Shown here: positions 1-14,200 of the stretch, piece by piece
Numbering within the stretch: position 1 is the stretch's first letter
Layout of the letters: each line of letters starts with the position of its first letter
NCBI GenBank assembly: GCA_002633005.1
Contig: NMRA01000533.1
Coordinates: 15,587-79,586 of the forward strand
Length of the DNA: 64,000 nt
Reading direction: 5' to 3'
DNA from: Phoronis australis
Taxonomy: Eukaryota > Phoronida > Phoronidae
Translations under genes and position numbers: made by a program
The notes under the pieces: generated by a model
The model's database searches: none
The model's input: only the letters and a program-made list of their open reading frames with translations
What the model was told of the DNA's origin: nothing

Positions 1-1027
1 CGTCATTATTGCCAACACGAAAAACGGATTTGGTCTTTTGGGCATTTGAAGACTATTTTAAATACGACAAATTTGTTAAGAATTGATGGCACAAAATATA
101 AAACGTGTAATAAGCATTACAAAAAGAAGTAGGTTTCGCGCGCAAACGCTGTGTACCATAAACAAGTACTGTAGGTCTCTTAGTATGAGAACAGTAGTTA
201 AATCGTGGTGGTGTAGTGTCAACGCACTCGCGCTCTATCCTCCAGGTCGTGAGCTCCAGTCTTTGGTACTGGCAATTTTTCCTGTTTGACACGTTCTCCG
301 TGTTTTTTTTTGCCTTTTTTTCTTGGATAATACTTCAGGAATCAAGAAATAAGGGGAATTTTTAGAGGTAAAAACAGAAAAATTCTCTGGGCGGGAGGGT
401 GCAAAACCCCCTCCCGACCTCCCCACATTCGGTACTATGCGCATCTACAATCGTGGTTCAGTTTGCGCAAATGCTTACAGCCGGACAAAATGTTGCCCCC
501 CCCCCTTGTGATATCCTAGCTCTACCACTATGATATCGGCTGCACACGTTTTATTTGCCTGGTTCTATTTGTAACATATCAACAGTCAGAGACGCGGCAG
601 GTTTTGTGTACAATTCCCAGTGTTTGCTTTTTGAGAAATGTGGTAAATGCACAGTGCTTGGAATCAAGAAAATCCATTCCCGTGTTGAATTGCAGTGTCC
701 CAAACTTTAGAGACTGTCTCAAACTTGAGAATTTTACTATAGACTCTCTTCCAGGATGGGCTGCAGTCAGTGATCAGTTGCTTCCAACCCCTAGAACTCT
801 GTATGGTTGTTCTCTGAGTCCATGACCGGATGTTGTAAAAACTGCAGATAAAATTCTATCCACTTGCTTAAGCTAATATGTGGTCGTATATTAACGATGA
901 ATCCATTGTTAGCACTGACAGGAGGGCTCCCCTATGGTCTTTCACCATGACAATGGGACACATCTGTTAGCTTGGCAATTGTGTTAGCCTAATTTTTCAC
1001 TTATTTAACTGGCAATATGTCCCACTA

Positions 1028-1380
1028 GCGAAATTTCATTTTGAAAACTTTATCCTTGATTAAGAAAAATGTAAGTTATTAAAAGCGAAATTTCATTTTT
1101 ACGAATTTATCTTTAAAAAAACTAAAGATTAAGAAAAATGTAAGTTAGTAAAAGGGAAATATTTTGACGAATTTATCCTAAAAATTAAATTAAAATTGAA
1201 ATTTCATTTTGACGAACTTATGCTAAAAACTGAAGATTAAGAAAAATGTAAGTTATTTAAAGCAAAATATCATTTTGACGAATTTATCTTAAAAACTAAA
1301 GATTAAGAAAAATGTAATTAATTACAAGGGAAATTTCATTTTGATAATTTTATCCTAAGCACTGTGGATTGATAAAAATG
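1028..1380 (+). repeat. Degenerate minisatellite, unit about 65 bp, about 6 copies
   Basis: Units begin GCGAAATTTCATTTTGACGAATT and end AGATTAAGAAAAATGTAAGTT. Starts fall near 1029, 1085, 1153, 1195, 1260 and 1327. Copies are shortened and mutated, so it is old. Confidence 0.8.
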
Positions 1381-4300
1381 TGAGTTTTTGCTATCCCGGT
1401 TTATTCCAGGGGAGAATCCAGGATTTTGAGTTGGGGNTTTTAGGGGGGCCATGACCCCCTTTAGCCCCCCTCCCCCTTCCCTTTAATGCTGCCACTGTGT
1501 AGATGTCATAGAACAACTTATATTGAATTTTTGTTTATTTGCAGTGAAGTAATAAGCCTTGGGAAATGGAAAATGACAAAGTTGCAATTAGTATTGTGTA
1601 CGAAATGAATGAATTACCTTACTTGGTACCGGTATTAGCGGGAGAGTTCGACTGACCTTTTTGCGGATGGGGAAAGTCATTGGGTGCACATCCACAGAGC
1701 ATAGATTTGTGGAATACGAATCTACCAGAACCTGCAATACAAACTGTATGTCAAGCAGGCGATCTTCCGAATATAAAGGTCTCTTTTAACCCCTTGTTCG
1801 TGACACAGTTGCTGTTTGGTGTACTGATTGAGACAACTGGCTTTGAAACAATTAGTAATGCCAAGATGGAAACTGAAACAAGGTGATTTTTTACATCTGG
1901 CAGCTTGAAATGCTGATTTAATGAAACACGATTTCTACAGATCGTTTATCTACATGTACATGTACCAGTACTGCTGCTCTGTGTGACCCAGTGTAGCATC
2001 GAATTCAGTGGCTTACCGAGTCACCTTTGCTGCTTCATCGAAATAGTACGCAGCATTGAAACTACAGTACACAATACATACATGTATGAAAGACTGCCTT
2101 ATTGATTTAATTGCGTGACCTATATTGCCATTCACGAGCATAACGCGTAAACAATTAAATGTATTATTTTACATAATATCTATATCTATATAGGGGCTTG
2201 GCCGGGCTTTGAATGGGTACAATATTTGTACCTTCCAAAACTGCCGGAAATTGTGATCCTTGATTATGCCAGATACATGTACATGTATGTAACTACATGT
2301 ATGTGAACAGACGTCACTGAAGGCGCTATCGTTACACGGCGCAACTGTACGAGTGACTGCAGCACTTGGACACCGGCAATGGCTCGTTCAGTCGCTAGCT
2401 GGAAATTGTGTAAACGACACCAACTCTAATTTGTATCTTAAAAGATGTTTGCTAATTCCACCCGATGTTAATTTATTCAGAGACTGTTCAAATTAAATGG
2501 CCAACCATACTTTTCTTCGCCAAAAACAGAAAATTGCGGTACTAATCCGAATTCACTGAGTTTAAACGAAATTTGCTTTTTTATAAGAGACAGTTTCAAA
2601 AGAGATCTGGAAACACTGTAACCTTCTGACATTTAGAATTTAAGGCCAGACGTTTAAATTTAAGGACTTTTCAAGGCAGAATTCTAATTTAGGGCCACTT
2701 GAAGGCTAGGGGTCAAAATTCCAGGCCTTTTCAAGGGCTAGGGAACGGAAGGGTATCTTTTCAAGAACACGTCCCCAGCACCCTCTTACACTGCATGCCT
2801 CCATTTTGACATTCACTCTACATGGTGCACAATTATGTGCGCTTGCGCTATTGCGTAGGTCTATAAAAACATTTCTCTGCAAGCACACGTGTACCATAGA
2901 TAGCAACAAGGGATGGTGCGGCATTGCTGACGACGCAACACTCCTTGGCAACCACGCAGTTTAGCATGCTAGTTACGTGTTTGCTGAAATGAAAGTTAAC
3001 GGGTGGTATTCCCGCTACAACTTCTGGTCCAGTGTAATTACCAGCAGTCAGAAGCTAGAATTAACCCCCTTCCAGGTGACGCCACGGGCACCTCGTCTTT
3101 TGTCATGCACATTCAGGTTAAATGACTGCATGTTATTTCTTCCCAGCGTATTATGTAACACACAGTGCGCGACAATGTGGGGTCCATATAATTCGGACGT
3201 ACACGGAATATGCAGCCCATTTTAACCTCCCGCTCTACACACGCCCGTGGTAAGTACAAGAAGGGGCCCTGCATGTTTCTCAATCTCTTAGTTATGATTG
3301 ATCATTAAGTACAAGCTGTGAATTTTAAAGAAGTTGACAACATATGATCTTTTCGACGATTTCTTTCCACAGAAGCAATGGTTTTGCACTTATCGAGGAA
3401 CATGGTCAAAAACATTAAACGGCATTTCACTGTTTCTGTAAACGAATTTAAGCGCTTTGATGAGTAAACACATAATCGTCCGCTTTTGAATTGTAACCGA
3501 ATGAGCCGGTAACTTAAGTCACGGGCAAAATTCGCACATGCGATATGCTCCGTAATTCTCCAATAAACTGAGGCGTTTCCTAAATAACTAATGATTTGTT
3601 AAGGAATCTTGTCGCACCGATTTTGCGGCATTCTCGAAACAGGTTTTCTGTCGTAAGTTATTTGATGTGGGTTCTTTAACCAGCTATACTAAATAAAGCG
3701 TTGATCAAGTCACGTTGCACAAACGTAAGATCTCTGCCGGTCAAAAGGTACCTTCGACTGAAGATTAAAACCAGAAACTATGATTTCTATCATTGTATCA
3801 TCATGTGGGTATTATATCATATACTGTAAGTGAATAATTTGTTTCAATAAATGGATTTGTAGATACTGTACACACTGTACGTCTGGAAAAACAAACAATT
3901 GCAAGTATGTGAACATTTGTTTTGCTTTTGTTTTCATTTTCGCAACAAAATGGTGGTAGTTGTGAAATGAATCTGTAAAACGAGCAATGGAAATTTGACT
4001 GGACGTGTGATTAGAGCAAACTTTTTTCCTCGTTGATGATTTGTGCGTAGAGATTTTTTCTCGGGTTACGCGAACTGGGAAGAAGGCAACGGCGCGCAAG
4101 GGTAAAGGATAATTTTCACTGGCAGAACTCTACATGTATGTGCGGGAGCAGAGTTGATCCGACTGACCGCGAGAGCAAGACTTGAAAAATGTCCTTGAGC
4201 AGTTATCCGGGAGAGGGCACAGTGCGTCCACGACATGGACATAATTTACAAGGTGTACAAGGCAGAGAAATTTAGGAGACTTGAGCGTGATAGCGCCACA

Positions 4301-4500
4301 AGAGTGATAAGCTCAACGGAATGTTCAAGTTTAGCTTTTAGCTATCTACATCGTCGTTCCGCCTCTCCATTTTTGAATTTCAAAGATGATATCAAAGTTA
4401 CGCTTCCTGTTCTTGTTGATCCGTTTTATGTTTGTTTTGGACTATTTTCTGGTTACCCTGGATGATATTTAACTTAAAATAATTTCCCCTGGCTCTATTA
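1381..4500. other. Intergenic, no gene recognised
   Basis: It has G- and C-runs at 1430-1490, several TACATGTA octamers (1950-2300) and a short decayed direct repeat of AATTTAAGGCCA/CTTTTCAAGG type at 2640-2750. Open frames up to 95 codons show no family or splice context. Confidence 0.6.
1437..1437. other. Assembly ambiguity (N)
   Basis: A single N in a G-rich stretch just before a C-rich run. Confidence 0.99.
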
Positions 4501-4671
4501 AATTTTGCACACGTCACTCCGGATGTGACGTCCGCGGCCCAGATAATTTTTGCAATCTTAGTTTTCCTGCACAGCTTTTACAGGAATGTGTTTGAATCAG
4601 GTGTGTCATTGTGTTTGTTAGCTTGCAACAACTTAGAACGTTGCTTGACTTTGTCAACTTCTTACTCAGTA

Positions 4672-4920
4672 TGAACGTAGGTTGTTGTGTATCGTAATGC
4701 ACGCACTGTGAACTGGATGTGTTCCGTCGCACAGATTTCTCGTGGATGAGCAGATACGTTGAAGTTGGCTCGTTCGAATAAAGAAAGCATTCAGCGTTGC
4801 CTTTTCGCAAACGTCTCTGCTAAAACCAGAGCAAAAATGCGGAAAACTGTCAGTCAGATTACGAAAGTACCTCCAAAACACATTTTGAAGACGGCTGCCA
4901 TTCCCTTCACTTATCATGTT
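4672..4920 (+). pseudogene. Decayed THAP-domain relic
   Basis: The + frame reads GCCVS, stop, CTHCELDVF, which aligns with the CCCVPECTNY start of the intact THAP copy. Downstream are a KHSALPF-like piece and, after a frame change, KVPPKHILKTAAIPF, matching the VPAKQRLKKDAIPS tail. Stops and frameshifts rule out function. No inverted ends were found. Confidence 0.45.
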
Positions 4921-5799
4921 TGTGCGCCGGTGAAAGTGGTCTTGTTTCCAAAAAGTTTACCCTGCAATGCTGTTTACCATTAAGTTTTCTTTTGAAAATT
5001 TATTATATGCGGCTCGGGAAAACAAAATCAATTCGGCTCCACTTCATGCAACCTTCAGCATTTTTACTTCAAGACGTCAGTATACGCCATCTTTAATTTC
5101 GCCCAATTTCCATCTTCCGAACATGATGGCTTGTAGGATCTTGCAATGTGCGTTTTTTAAATTATTTGAATAAACGGTAACTGAAACTGTCCCTTAGGTG
5201 TTTCCGAGTCGGAGAGATCATAGGTATTCAAAAATCAAGACCTACAAGCAACGGAAGCAGCTAAAATTATCAATGGTACATAACTTTGACTGATTTGTCG
5301 AATTCCCCAAATACTTTACCAGCCAATTCTGCATAGAATGCATCTCTTCGGGGGTTAAAAGTAGCATTCCTTTGTATTTCAGTATCTCAGTGAGAAAATT
5401 CGCGGGAAACTTTCTTCCACTGATTCGGAGTGTGCTCTTGCAATCGAGAATCCCAGCAACTTCTGTAGCCCCATCTACAGGCCTTCAGAAAATAAACCAG
5501 TGAGATAAAATAACATCAGTGCGAATACATAAATATCAGAGCACAGGGCCATTGGCGGATTTAAGGGTGGGGGCCTGGGAGTCCCCCCCCCCTTACCTGC
5601 CGTAAGCAAAATGAAACAGCAAAAGCGCAAAGCGTGAGAAAATATTGAGTTTAGTAACCAGGACCGGTAGCGAACCCCAGGAATGATGTTCCCTTTTTTG
5701 TTTTGTTATTTTTTTTTAGTCCACCGACAGAGTTTCTAAACAGAAGGGCCGCCTGTGCAGATACAATCGCGCTTTGCCCAATTCCGCGAGGCAACTTGT

Positions 5800-5960
5800 T
5801 GCTCCCCCCTATGGTATCCTAGATCCGCCACTGAGGACAGGGCCCTTGATCCCGAATATCAACTCCATTTTCCTCTCAAAAATATTAAAAAGTCATGCAA
5901 AATTCCCTTCATCAAGTCAAAAAATTCCCCTCTAAGCGATCAATGCCCTTAATGGTTTTA
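5800..5960 (+). repeat. Dispersed repeat R4, copy a
   Basis: CAGGGCCCTTGATCCCGAAT to AAATTCCCCTCTAAG matches 38755-38880 in order and orientation. Confidence 0.6.
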
Positions 5961-6069
5961 ACCTCAGACAACCTTAAAAATATCGCATTCACGAGGCCGC
6001 CAAACACTTGAAACGTTACAAACTGGATACCATGTAAAGTAAGTACCACATACTGTACATGAGAGAACC

Positions 6070-6242
6070 AGGCGTGCGTTCAGTAACGATAGGACTTACG
6101 CTAGGGCCTAGCTAAAATCTAGTCAAAGTCACGTGCTCTCATTAAAAATACACGGCAGTGCCTCACGTTATCTCGCGAAGTCCTGCTTTTTAGAGAGGTC
6201 CTCACCGCTAGCGTTACAGTAACGCTACTGTACGGGAGACAG
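6070..6242 (+). repeat. MITE copy 1 (ends GGCGTGCGTTCAGTA / CTGAACGGGAG-like)
   Basis: It shares the GGCGTGCGTTCAG end, GCTAGGxCCTAGCTA near both ends and the CACGTGCTC...ACACGGCA core with four other copies in the window. It carries internal changes near its right end. Confidence 0.75.
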
Positions 6243-6650
6243 GTTTGCTTTATTTCACTCTGGCGTGAAAACACAAAACTAAGATACAACTTAAAATAGT
6301 TCTGCGAGAGAAAAATTGCGAAAAGCCATGCGACGGAGCATAGAAACGTTCACTGCAAAGTGTTTTTTCACTGACAGATAAACTTGTTGTGCACTTCTCT
6401 CAGAAGCCGTCTCAAGCAGACCACGTTTGAACAGCTATCTCATATCTGGCTTATTCACAGACTGCGACCAACTACACTGTCAGCTAACAACAGTTAAGCC
6501 TTGCTTTTGTTATGTATTCAGTGAGATGCACGGAAGAAGGATTGAATGGTCAAATTTGAGGAAGTGTCTCGGTAACACCATACACTGTTTTGGGAGATTA
6601 AACATATTGTTATGCTAAAACCCTTCATTATTGTGCCAGAAAAGTGGTGG

Positions 6651-6740
6651 GTTCTGCACCGGGTACAAGGTGAGAGTCTGTTCTGCACCGGATAAAAGGT
6701 GGGGGTCTGTTCTGCACCGGGTACAAGGTGGGGGCCTGTT
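6651..6740 (+). repeat. Tandem repeat, 29-bp unit, 3 copies
   Basis: GTTCTGCACCGGGTACAAGG is repeated at 6651, 6680 and 6709 with small changes. Confidence 0.85.
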
Positions 6741-6947
6741 CCTTACACAATGTACATTGAAGGATTTCTAAACTCACTTTGAATTTAGTTAATACGTGAA
6801 GTGCTGTCATATTTAGCAGCTAAATTTGACAATATTTCTCCCCGATGGAGTATTTGCTAACAGCTCTATTGTTCAGTGCTTGTGCGAAAATGAACCACTG
6901 TCTTGGTACTGCCTTCTTAAGTCAAGCAGTGACATAACGGTAATTAA

Positions 6948-7694
6948 AAGCGAAGGCAACCTTTTTTCATGTCACTTTTAGCAAAAATAAGGTCTGTTGA
7001 TTATCCCAGACATATTTTTCACTTAATTACATCTTTTCGTAATTTGATTAATTTCTCGTTTGGAGGCATGGGTGACAGTACATGAAGTGCCTCCAGTCAC
7101 TGTTTATAGTGGCCACAGCTCGCGAGGCTTCTCGCTTCAAAAACGCATTTCTCGGGGGTGGCGACAGGGCATTGCCGGGAATCAACAGCGACGGTATGGA
7201 ACCCTTCTTCAGGCGTTGTTTCGCAGGGACCTTCATCGCACATATCTCTGTCGTAATCTGACGGCTGAATATGCTTGCCACTGCTTTCACGTTGCGTGAA
7301 CGGGTAGCGCTGCGTTCTTCACACGAACGAACTAGCCAAGTACGGCGAAGTGTGTCATCCTTCGGAAAGCGATGCAAGGTACCCAAAGCGCGCGTGAGAC
7401 GATAATTAGTACGTACATCCTGGTACACAGCAACAGTGCGGCATGTTGACTGACTCGTAAACAAAAGCAAACGACAACCGAGGTAGAACAATGGCTGACT
7501 CGACTGCTCTCACAGTCAGACTGTATGAAAAGAAATTGGCGCGACATTCTTACCTCCCAAAACGTCACTTCCGGAGTAGACGACGAGTAATAGATTAAAG
7601 TACGAAAAGCTGTAATTAAGTGAAAAATATGTCTGGGATATTCAACGAATCCTATTTTTTCTAGAAATGACATGAAAAAAGGTTGCCTTCGCCT
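6948..7694 (-). mobile_element. Kolobok-like non-autonomous DNA transposon with THAP fragment
   Basis: Both ends abut TTAA (6944-6947 and 7695-7698). The inverted ends start with AAGCGAAGGCAACC on the left and AGGCGAAGGCAACC on the right (reverse complement) and extend about 100 bases with moderate divergence. Inside, on -, is a THAP-protein remnant (NYRLTRALGTLHRFP, then VPAKQRLKKGSIPSLLIPG). It lacks the first zinc cysteines and carries frame damage. It matches the 1668-bp element at 30893 with most of the interior deleted. THAP plus TTAA target sites is characteristic of the Kolobok superfamily (established knowledge). The superfamily call is an inference because the DDE domain is missing. 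Confidence 0.75.
7048..7491 (-). pseudogene. Broken THAP-domain transposase N-terminus
   Basis: The frame keeps TNYRLTRALG, the LHRFP motif, TWLV and KVPAKQRLKK, but the first Cys pair (CxxxxC before TNY) and the CxxH pair are missing or out of frame. It is a paralogue of the better preserved copy at 31976-32296. Confidence 0.6.
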
Positions 7695-8242
7695 TTAATA
7701 TTTTGCATGTGGACGCCGAAAGCGTAGCTATGAGGCTGATGAATCAGCTACGTGACAACAGTTCGCCTTCACTCGCTCTTGTACAAATGAGTGATGGATG
7801 TACAGTAACAGTGGCTTACTTGTCATTGTTTAACTTAAAGTTGATACTTGTCTACATGTGGAAGCGTAAAGGAGTACTATATAACATAAAATGTAGCACG
7901 AAATTGTTATTCAGTTCAATCATTACTTAAAGCGTTAGTAACGCCTTCTGATTCAGCAGAATTTTTAATAGATCATCCCAACTAAACCTCGTTTTGAACT
8001 GTTCAGTGGGTTGACAAAGCTTACAAAGTTTTATTCAGCACGAATTGTGTTAGCCGAAGTTTCGTATCTCACATGATTATGAGCGGGAGCTCAAAATCTG
8101 GACTGTTAAGATTTAATATCCACCCACTCTTCTTACAGTTTATATTTTGCCGTCTGTTACACCATTTGTCAACTTGTTATCAAAGTTTCAGGGTGGAGTT
8201 TCTGAAAATCTTTGAAAGAGAGAAGACGGAACCCACACGAAG

Positions 8243-8294
8243 ATGAAACTGGGCAGGACGCCATCGATTCTGCTCTGCTTGCTGTACATTCAAT
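8243..8294 (+). CDS. Receptor exon 1: start codon and signal peptide
   Basis: The ATG follows a purine-rich context and opens 17 codons with a hydrophobic core (ILLCLLYI), then a GTAAGT donor in phase 1. The signal peptide finishes in exon 2 near GSS/QN. Confidence 0.85.
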
Positions 8295-11200
8295 GTAAGT
8301 TATAGAAAGAATGAAAATATGCTTGTTATTTTGGTTTTATTTATATACGGCGTGACGCTCGTGTTGGTATCACAGGCATTCGGTTGCGCGCTTCCAATTC
8401 GCAACCGTTGAGACTGGTACACATCAGCACACGTTTCTAAAACCAGCAAAAAAGATATTATAGAATGCGTTCTTCCGTCCAAAAACATTGAACTATTCGG
8501 AAACTACATTTTGTTTTCGTGAATATGAAACACAGATCCCATGTTCGCTTGAAAACTTCCGTCAAATTCCTTAACGTACATGTACAATCGTCACCATCAT
8601 CAGTCCTTAACTTAAGTCCGTTTCGGTAGCCTGTGTCTCAAACTCTTGAAATTTCTCAAACAATTACTCCTTTGAACGAACGCAGTAAAACTTTTTACTC
8701 ATTGAAGAGTCGTTGAAGAGCGTGACTGTAAAATTAATGAGCTCCTCTGAAACTCATTGTTTGCAGCGGGCTCACAGACGTCACTGCAGACGTCAGTTGC
8801 AGTCTTTGAGCTGTCTTTTCAAATTTCTTCCACTGGAAATGATTCATGACTCTTATGCCTTCTATAAAGATCTGACAGAACTCCGAACTTATTGTCTTTT
8901 CCTATCCGACGACAACGCAAACCTTCACAAGTCGCTTGTTCACGATTTTCTGAGTTTCGCTTCGTTAATTCGTTACCTAAGCGCTGATGGTACAGTTTCA
9001 GTCAGTTGTTGCTCCCTCCATTCTTTTGGCCTAAACTTAAGAGTTCTACACTGTGTTCACTCGTGACCCAGATGCCGTTCCGAGTCTCAATGACCAAATT
9101 TGGCCATCGGGTTCAGGTAGGTGACTGCTCTTGCACTACGACGACTTCACTGAGATGACATCTTTCGACGTTCCTGCTTTTCGGTCATCCAGTCGCAGTA
9201 TGGCATCGCCTTTGCCGACTGCTTCGATTGTCTTTCTGTCTTACAACAAGACAGGCACCTCAAGATAGTGCTGATTGGTTTAGCCATTCAGCCTCATCTT
9301 GAGGCTTGGGGGCGAGACTGGTTTGTGAACTGTTGATAGTCGCACGGACAGTCACGTGATTAGTTATATGACGCCCACCATGCAGTCTATCAGCCAGCGA
9401 TCGCTTCGACAGTTGATTCTTGTCCCGGCGTTGAAGACAATGTCAAAGTAGGTGTCCTCACCGCGTGACTCGGCTACTTGGGACCCACGCTCCTAGCGTC
9501 AGTTGCTCGCACTAGCTACATGACGACATTGACCACGTCCAATTTTTTATAACTTTAGACAGGTGATGATGATCTTAATGAATCAAAATTACTCTAGAAA
9601 AGTACCATTTAAGCCTGAGTGTGTGTTGTTTTGCAGTGGGCTCAAGCCAAAATATCATGGATAGAAAGTTGACCGAGATGTTGTTAAAGAACTATGAAAA
9701 GACGACGCGACCCGTGGACAACTCTAAGGATTCTGTTAACGTTACCATGGATATAGGGCTTCGTGCTCTCTCATCGCTGGTTTGTTGAAAATGGTTTCAA
9801 ATAGTAAGACGAGTTATAATTATCTTTTACGGAATCAAATGTAACACCATCTCATTTGAAATTAGAGTCGAAAGAAGACTTAAATTGAATGCTTTATAAG
9901 ATATATTGCCCAGACAATTCCACACCTGGGAATGCATTAAAAGGCATATCCTGTACATGTATATGTTTTCTAGTGTATGTCCACGAGACGGCGCACACTA
10001 TATCAGAATTCATATCACCGAATACAATATACAGTGTAACTACCATCACCTTAACTACAGCCACCATCATAATGGTTCCCATTATGCCGGCGACAACTGT
10101 ATTAACAAGTACATGGAGTGTCTCTGTATATGTTGTTGATATCCTTATCAAAAGCTTGCGATGTTGTTATGGTTACAGATTAATATGAACAGTACCAGTA
10201 CATGTACATTGTTATATTAATGAAATAGTTAATCAAACAAACGCAGAACATGTTGTTGTTCTAATGTTTATATTCACGTGATGTTAAGGTTTTCTTCGTC
10301 TTCTCCGATGATGATCTGTCTTTTAAAAAGCGAAACGTCAAGTATGTTACATGTCAGTCGGGTAAAAACAGTTCGCTGTTGTTTCGATTTTATTGAAGTC
10401 TGGGACCTAAGCTGGAAATCATGTCATGCATTTTAGATTGCTGATAAGTTATGTTATGTAAAAAGAGATTTTATGTCCACAACATTCTTCACAAAGTGGT
10501 CAGTTTCTTTAGCTTCATTAACAATGCAGGTTGGGAAATAGCACTTCAACCAATGAGATACTTTGAAATAGCAACTTGGCGACTGGTCACGTGAGACCAG
10601 ATACCAGTGGCCTCTAGAGGACGAGGAGGCATTTAAAACACATTTTGAAAAAGTGTTTACTCACCAAGCTGTTTCCCTATGCCACTCGCTGCGAAGACAA
10701 GGTAACTTCTGCCTCCCGTTCAGTAACGCTAGGACCTAGGTAAATAGCAAGACTTCGCGGGATTACGTGAGATATTGCCGTGCATTTTAAATGAGAGCAC
10801 GTGACTTTGACTAGGTTTTAGCTAGGTCCTAGCGTAGGTCCTAGCGTCTACTGAACGCACGCCTGGTTGAGCTACATGTAGAAAGCGATATGAGTCATGG
10901 GTCTCACGTGATCAACCCCCATTACTTCCTGAAAGTCTCCCATTGGTTTTGCGACGAGCAACTGCTTGATTTCTAACACACTATATCCATTCTAATCCGC
11001 TTCGCTTCGTGATGTTTCAGGATGAACGGTTGCAATCACTCAGAGTCAAAGCTTGGCTACGATTCGTAAGAAACATCTTCTTATTTCCCTTTAACTTAAA
11101 GAGGCATGGAAAGCGAAAGCTCAAGAAAAATATCCTTCAAAAAATTCCTGACGAAAGTACCATTTCCTAAAGTCCACGACAGAATTATTCATTTTCCCCT

Positions 11201-14200
11201 GTGAGGGAATTTCCAGAAAAATCACAAAATTCACGATTTTAGAAATTCGCGCTTAAGAAAAAATCTGTAGTCACCAAAGAGTCTCTAATCTCCTTGCCAC
11301 TTATGATAAATGGCTGCGCGCTTGCGCTCCCAATCATTCGACAAATAGCTAATTGACAAGACGGATATTAACAGTAGATTATCATGAGTAATAAGACGCA
11401 CTCCTAATCTGATGTGCATTCCAGAATGTATTTGTATACTCCAATGCCTCTATCACTAATTTTAAACACTTAAGACTTACGTCAATTGCTTCTTAATCGG
11501 ACTGGCTGCTGCTTGAAGTCGCTATCAAAAGTCAAAAGTCACATTTTTCTTATAAGGGAAATGTGCTAGCCTCTGTCTTGTCATACCAAATAAGAAGATG
11601 TGCTTTGTGGGAGAAAAATTGAAATTTGAAACTAAAAGAAAAATGCTTTGACAACAATAGAAATTCATTTTTTTACGAACAAACCGTAAAAGTAGCAGGT
11701 GGATAATTTGAACTTTGCCCCAGTTTCATAGAGCCACTGTAATTTAGTCTGTTTTCGCGTTCCAGGTATATTTAATCTCACACTTCAGTGCTGTTAAATA
11801 TGTGAAAAGTTTTAGGTTTGCCAAAAGTTGCCCTTGAAAGCTACCGGTGGATGAATTTCATAACCATTGCAGTTGATAGTCTAATGTCTAAACTAATATA
11901 CATTTTGAAAGAGGACTGGTGCTCAGCGGGCTTTACTATACATGTATACATCAGTGCGCGTGTGTGTGTGTAGGTGTATGGTCTGGTTGTAATATCACCA
12001 GCGAATCGTTAATGCATTCGTTTTAGTACTGGTACGACGCCTCCTTAAAATGGAACGCTTCACAGTATGGGGGCCTAGAAAGAACGGAAATACTGTCCAG
12101 CAGTATCTGGTTACCAGACATCGTGCTGATCAACAGGTTCGTCAGTTGTATGTACATCTTCGTTACGTCAGCCTCAACATGGACCAATCATTACAATGAA
12201 TTTTTACATTTCTGTGGACATGATAAACAGAAATGAAAGTTTCTGCTGCAATAATGCGAAACAGTAACGCGTTTTTGCCCTCCGTCTTTCAATCATTGTT
12301 GCATTTCCTTTAAAACTGACGCGCAGGAAGTTCATGATTTCTCTTTGAAAGTTTCAATGCAAATGTCACCGATTTCGGATAATCGGTTGAAAAGGGGTGC
12401 GCTCAACGTACATTGTAAAGCAACACAATTTTAACAAGCCGCTCACGTGGATGGAGACATAAAATGCAAATACACGTTGATCCTGACCGCATACAGGAAC
12501 AATGTATCAAAACCTCTTTAATTATAATTTGTTCGGAAAGCCTGATGGATCAACATCTGGCCGCGTTCTTCAAAAGATTCTGACGTCTCTGATGAGTTTT
12601 GGTGAATAGAGATGACGCCAAACACAATCACAATTGATATTTTGATGCGGTCACGTGGTCTCTTATTGTCATCTTGTATGTGTGCTTCCGGTTTTCCGTG
12701 TTGTTAGCTTGATATCTCCAGACCTCAACGATCAAATCTTCATGAAATTTGATAAAAAGGTGCAGACAATCACCAAGGCGGCGCATGCCAGATTTCGAAC
12801 TGCCTGCCTCTACGGCCGAGGAGAGGCGAGAGGGTTTTCATCTTTTAGGGTAAATATTTTGCGGATGGTATTTCGAAAACTGAAAAATGGATTTCAACGA
12901 AACTTGACGCAAAAAACATTGGAGGATTATGCACCAGCACCAGTTGATTTTCGTGCAGACTGAACTTCTGCAGCGCCCCGTATTGGTCATTTTGATCCCA
13001 TCTTGATTCTGTGGGTTCTTTAGAGAGAACCACTTCGGAATGCTATCCGGGAATCCGTGTAAAACTTGACACAAAAGTGAGGACAATTCAGTTCACTTTC
13101 GCCAACACCCCCTAGTGGCCATTTTACACGTTCGTCTTGTTGTCTGCTCAATATCCTAAAACCACTGGTCGTAACTGGACGAATGGTACAAAAGTGCATG
13201 TATAAGGAATAGCTTTGACGGCTCATGCTACTTATCAATTTACCCCAGGGTTGGAGAATTTGACCGGGTGAAAAGATGAATGATAACAATCGATTTTCTG
13301 TCGGGTTGTTCTACTGCAGAACCCTTTAGCGGCCATTTTGTTTTTTGTTCTCAATAATGCCCTGGTCGTGTTCTATAAAATTTTGCACAAGGCTGTAGCG
13401 TATAGCTAGGGGTTTCAATTTGCCCCAGCTACGTGAAAATGGTGTGGGCTTTTCTGTATTTTTGGGAAGAACATCAACGGATGAGAACCGTTTCACGGAT
13501 TTTAATGAAAATCAACACAACGACATGTGTCGACAATGAGCAGACACCAATAGCCTTTGATATGGAATTAACTACTGCAGCTCCCCCTAGGGGCAACAAT
13601 GACCTCGACAAGGGACCTTTTCAGTACTTGTAGAGGAAATGCGTATTTGAGTGATACTTTGAGAACCAAATGATGGATTCTAATGATCCTCGAAGCAGAC
13701 GCACGTGATGGCAATGCGCTAATCCATTTTTCTGCCCAGTTAGGTCGGGGGGCTTTTTAGCATTTATAGACAGTCGTTCTGGATTGTTGGGTTGTTTGAA
13801 TAAACTTGACACGCAAATACGTTACAACAATGCACCGGCGCCAGTCGATGTTCTAGCGTATTTGACGCTTCAGCACCGTGCCTATAGTGTCCGTTTCATT
13901 TTGGGAAATATCACGGCTACCAGTTTTGAGTAGATTGCACAACTATGAATTTCTGCCCCCATTGTGTCATTTTGTGACACTAGGAACTACTGGTTCCTAG
14001 TGTGACACCAGTTATCCGTTTTGATAACCAAATCGTTTGCTGTCGATCTGTGGCCGTATATCAAGGCTTTTTTCATATTGATTAGTGCCAGCACTGGGCC
14101 GTTATTTCGGTTGGATGAAAAATTCTGCAAGGCTCACTTGGCATTTAGTAATGGCAATCCTTGCAATACATGAGGTCAACATTTGTTTGTGAAATTTAAA

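Noticed and set aside
3812-4099. 95-codon ORF on - with a VCSNH motif
   Set aside because: The Cys-His pair hints at THAP, but no other THAP element is in place.
9889-10188. Three overlapping ORFs on both strands in receptor intron 2
   Set aside because: No domain, low-complexity residues, and position inside an intron between confirmed exons.
12655-13633. Several 60-100 codon ORFs in receptor intron 4
   Set aside because: They fall in the TAGTGGC repeat and share repeat-derived residues.
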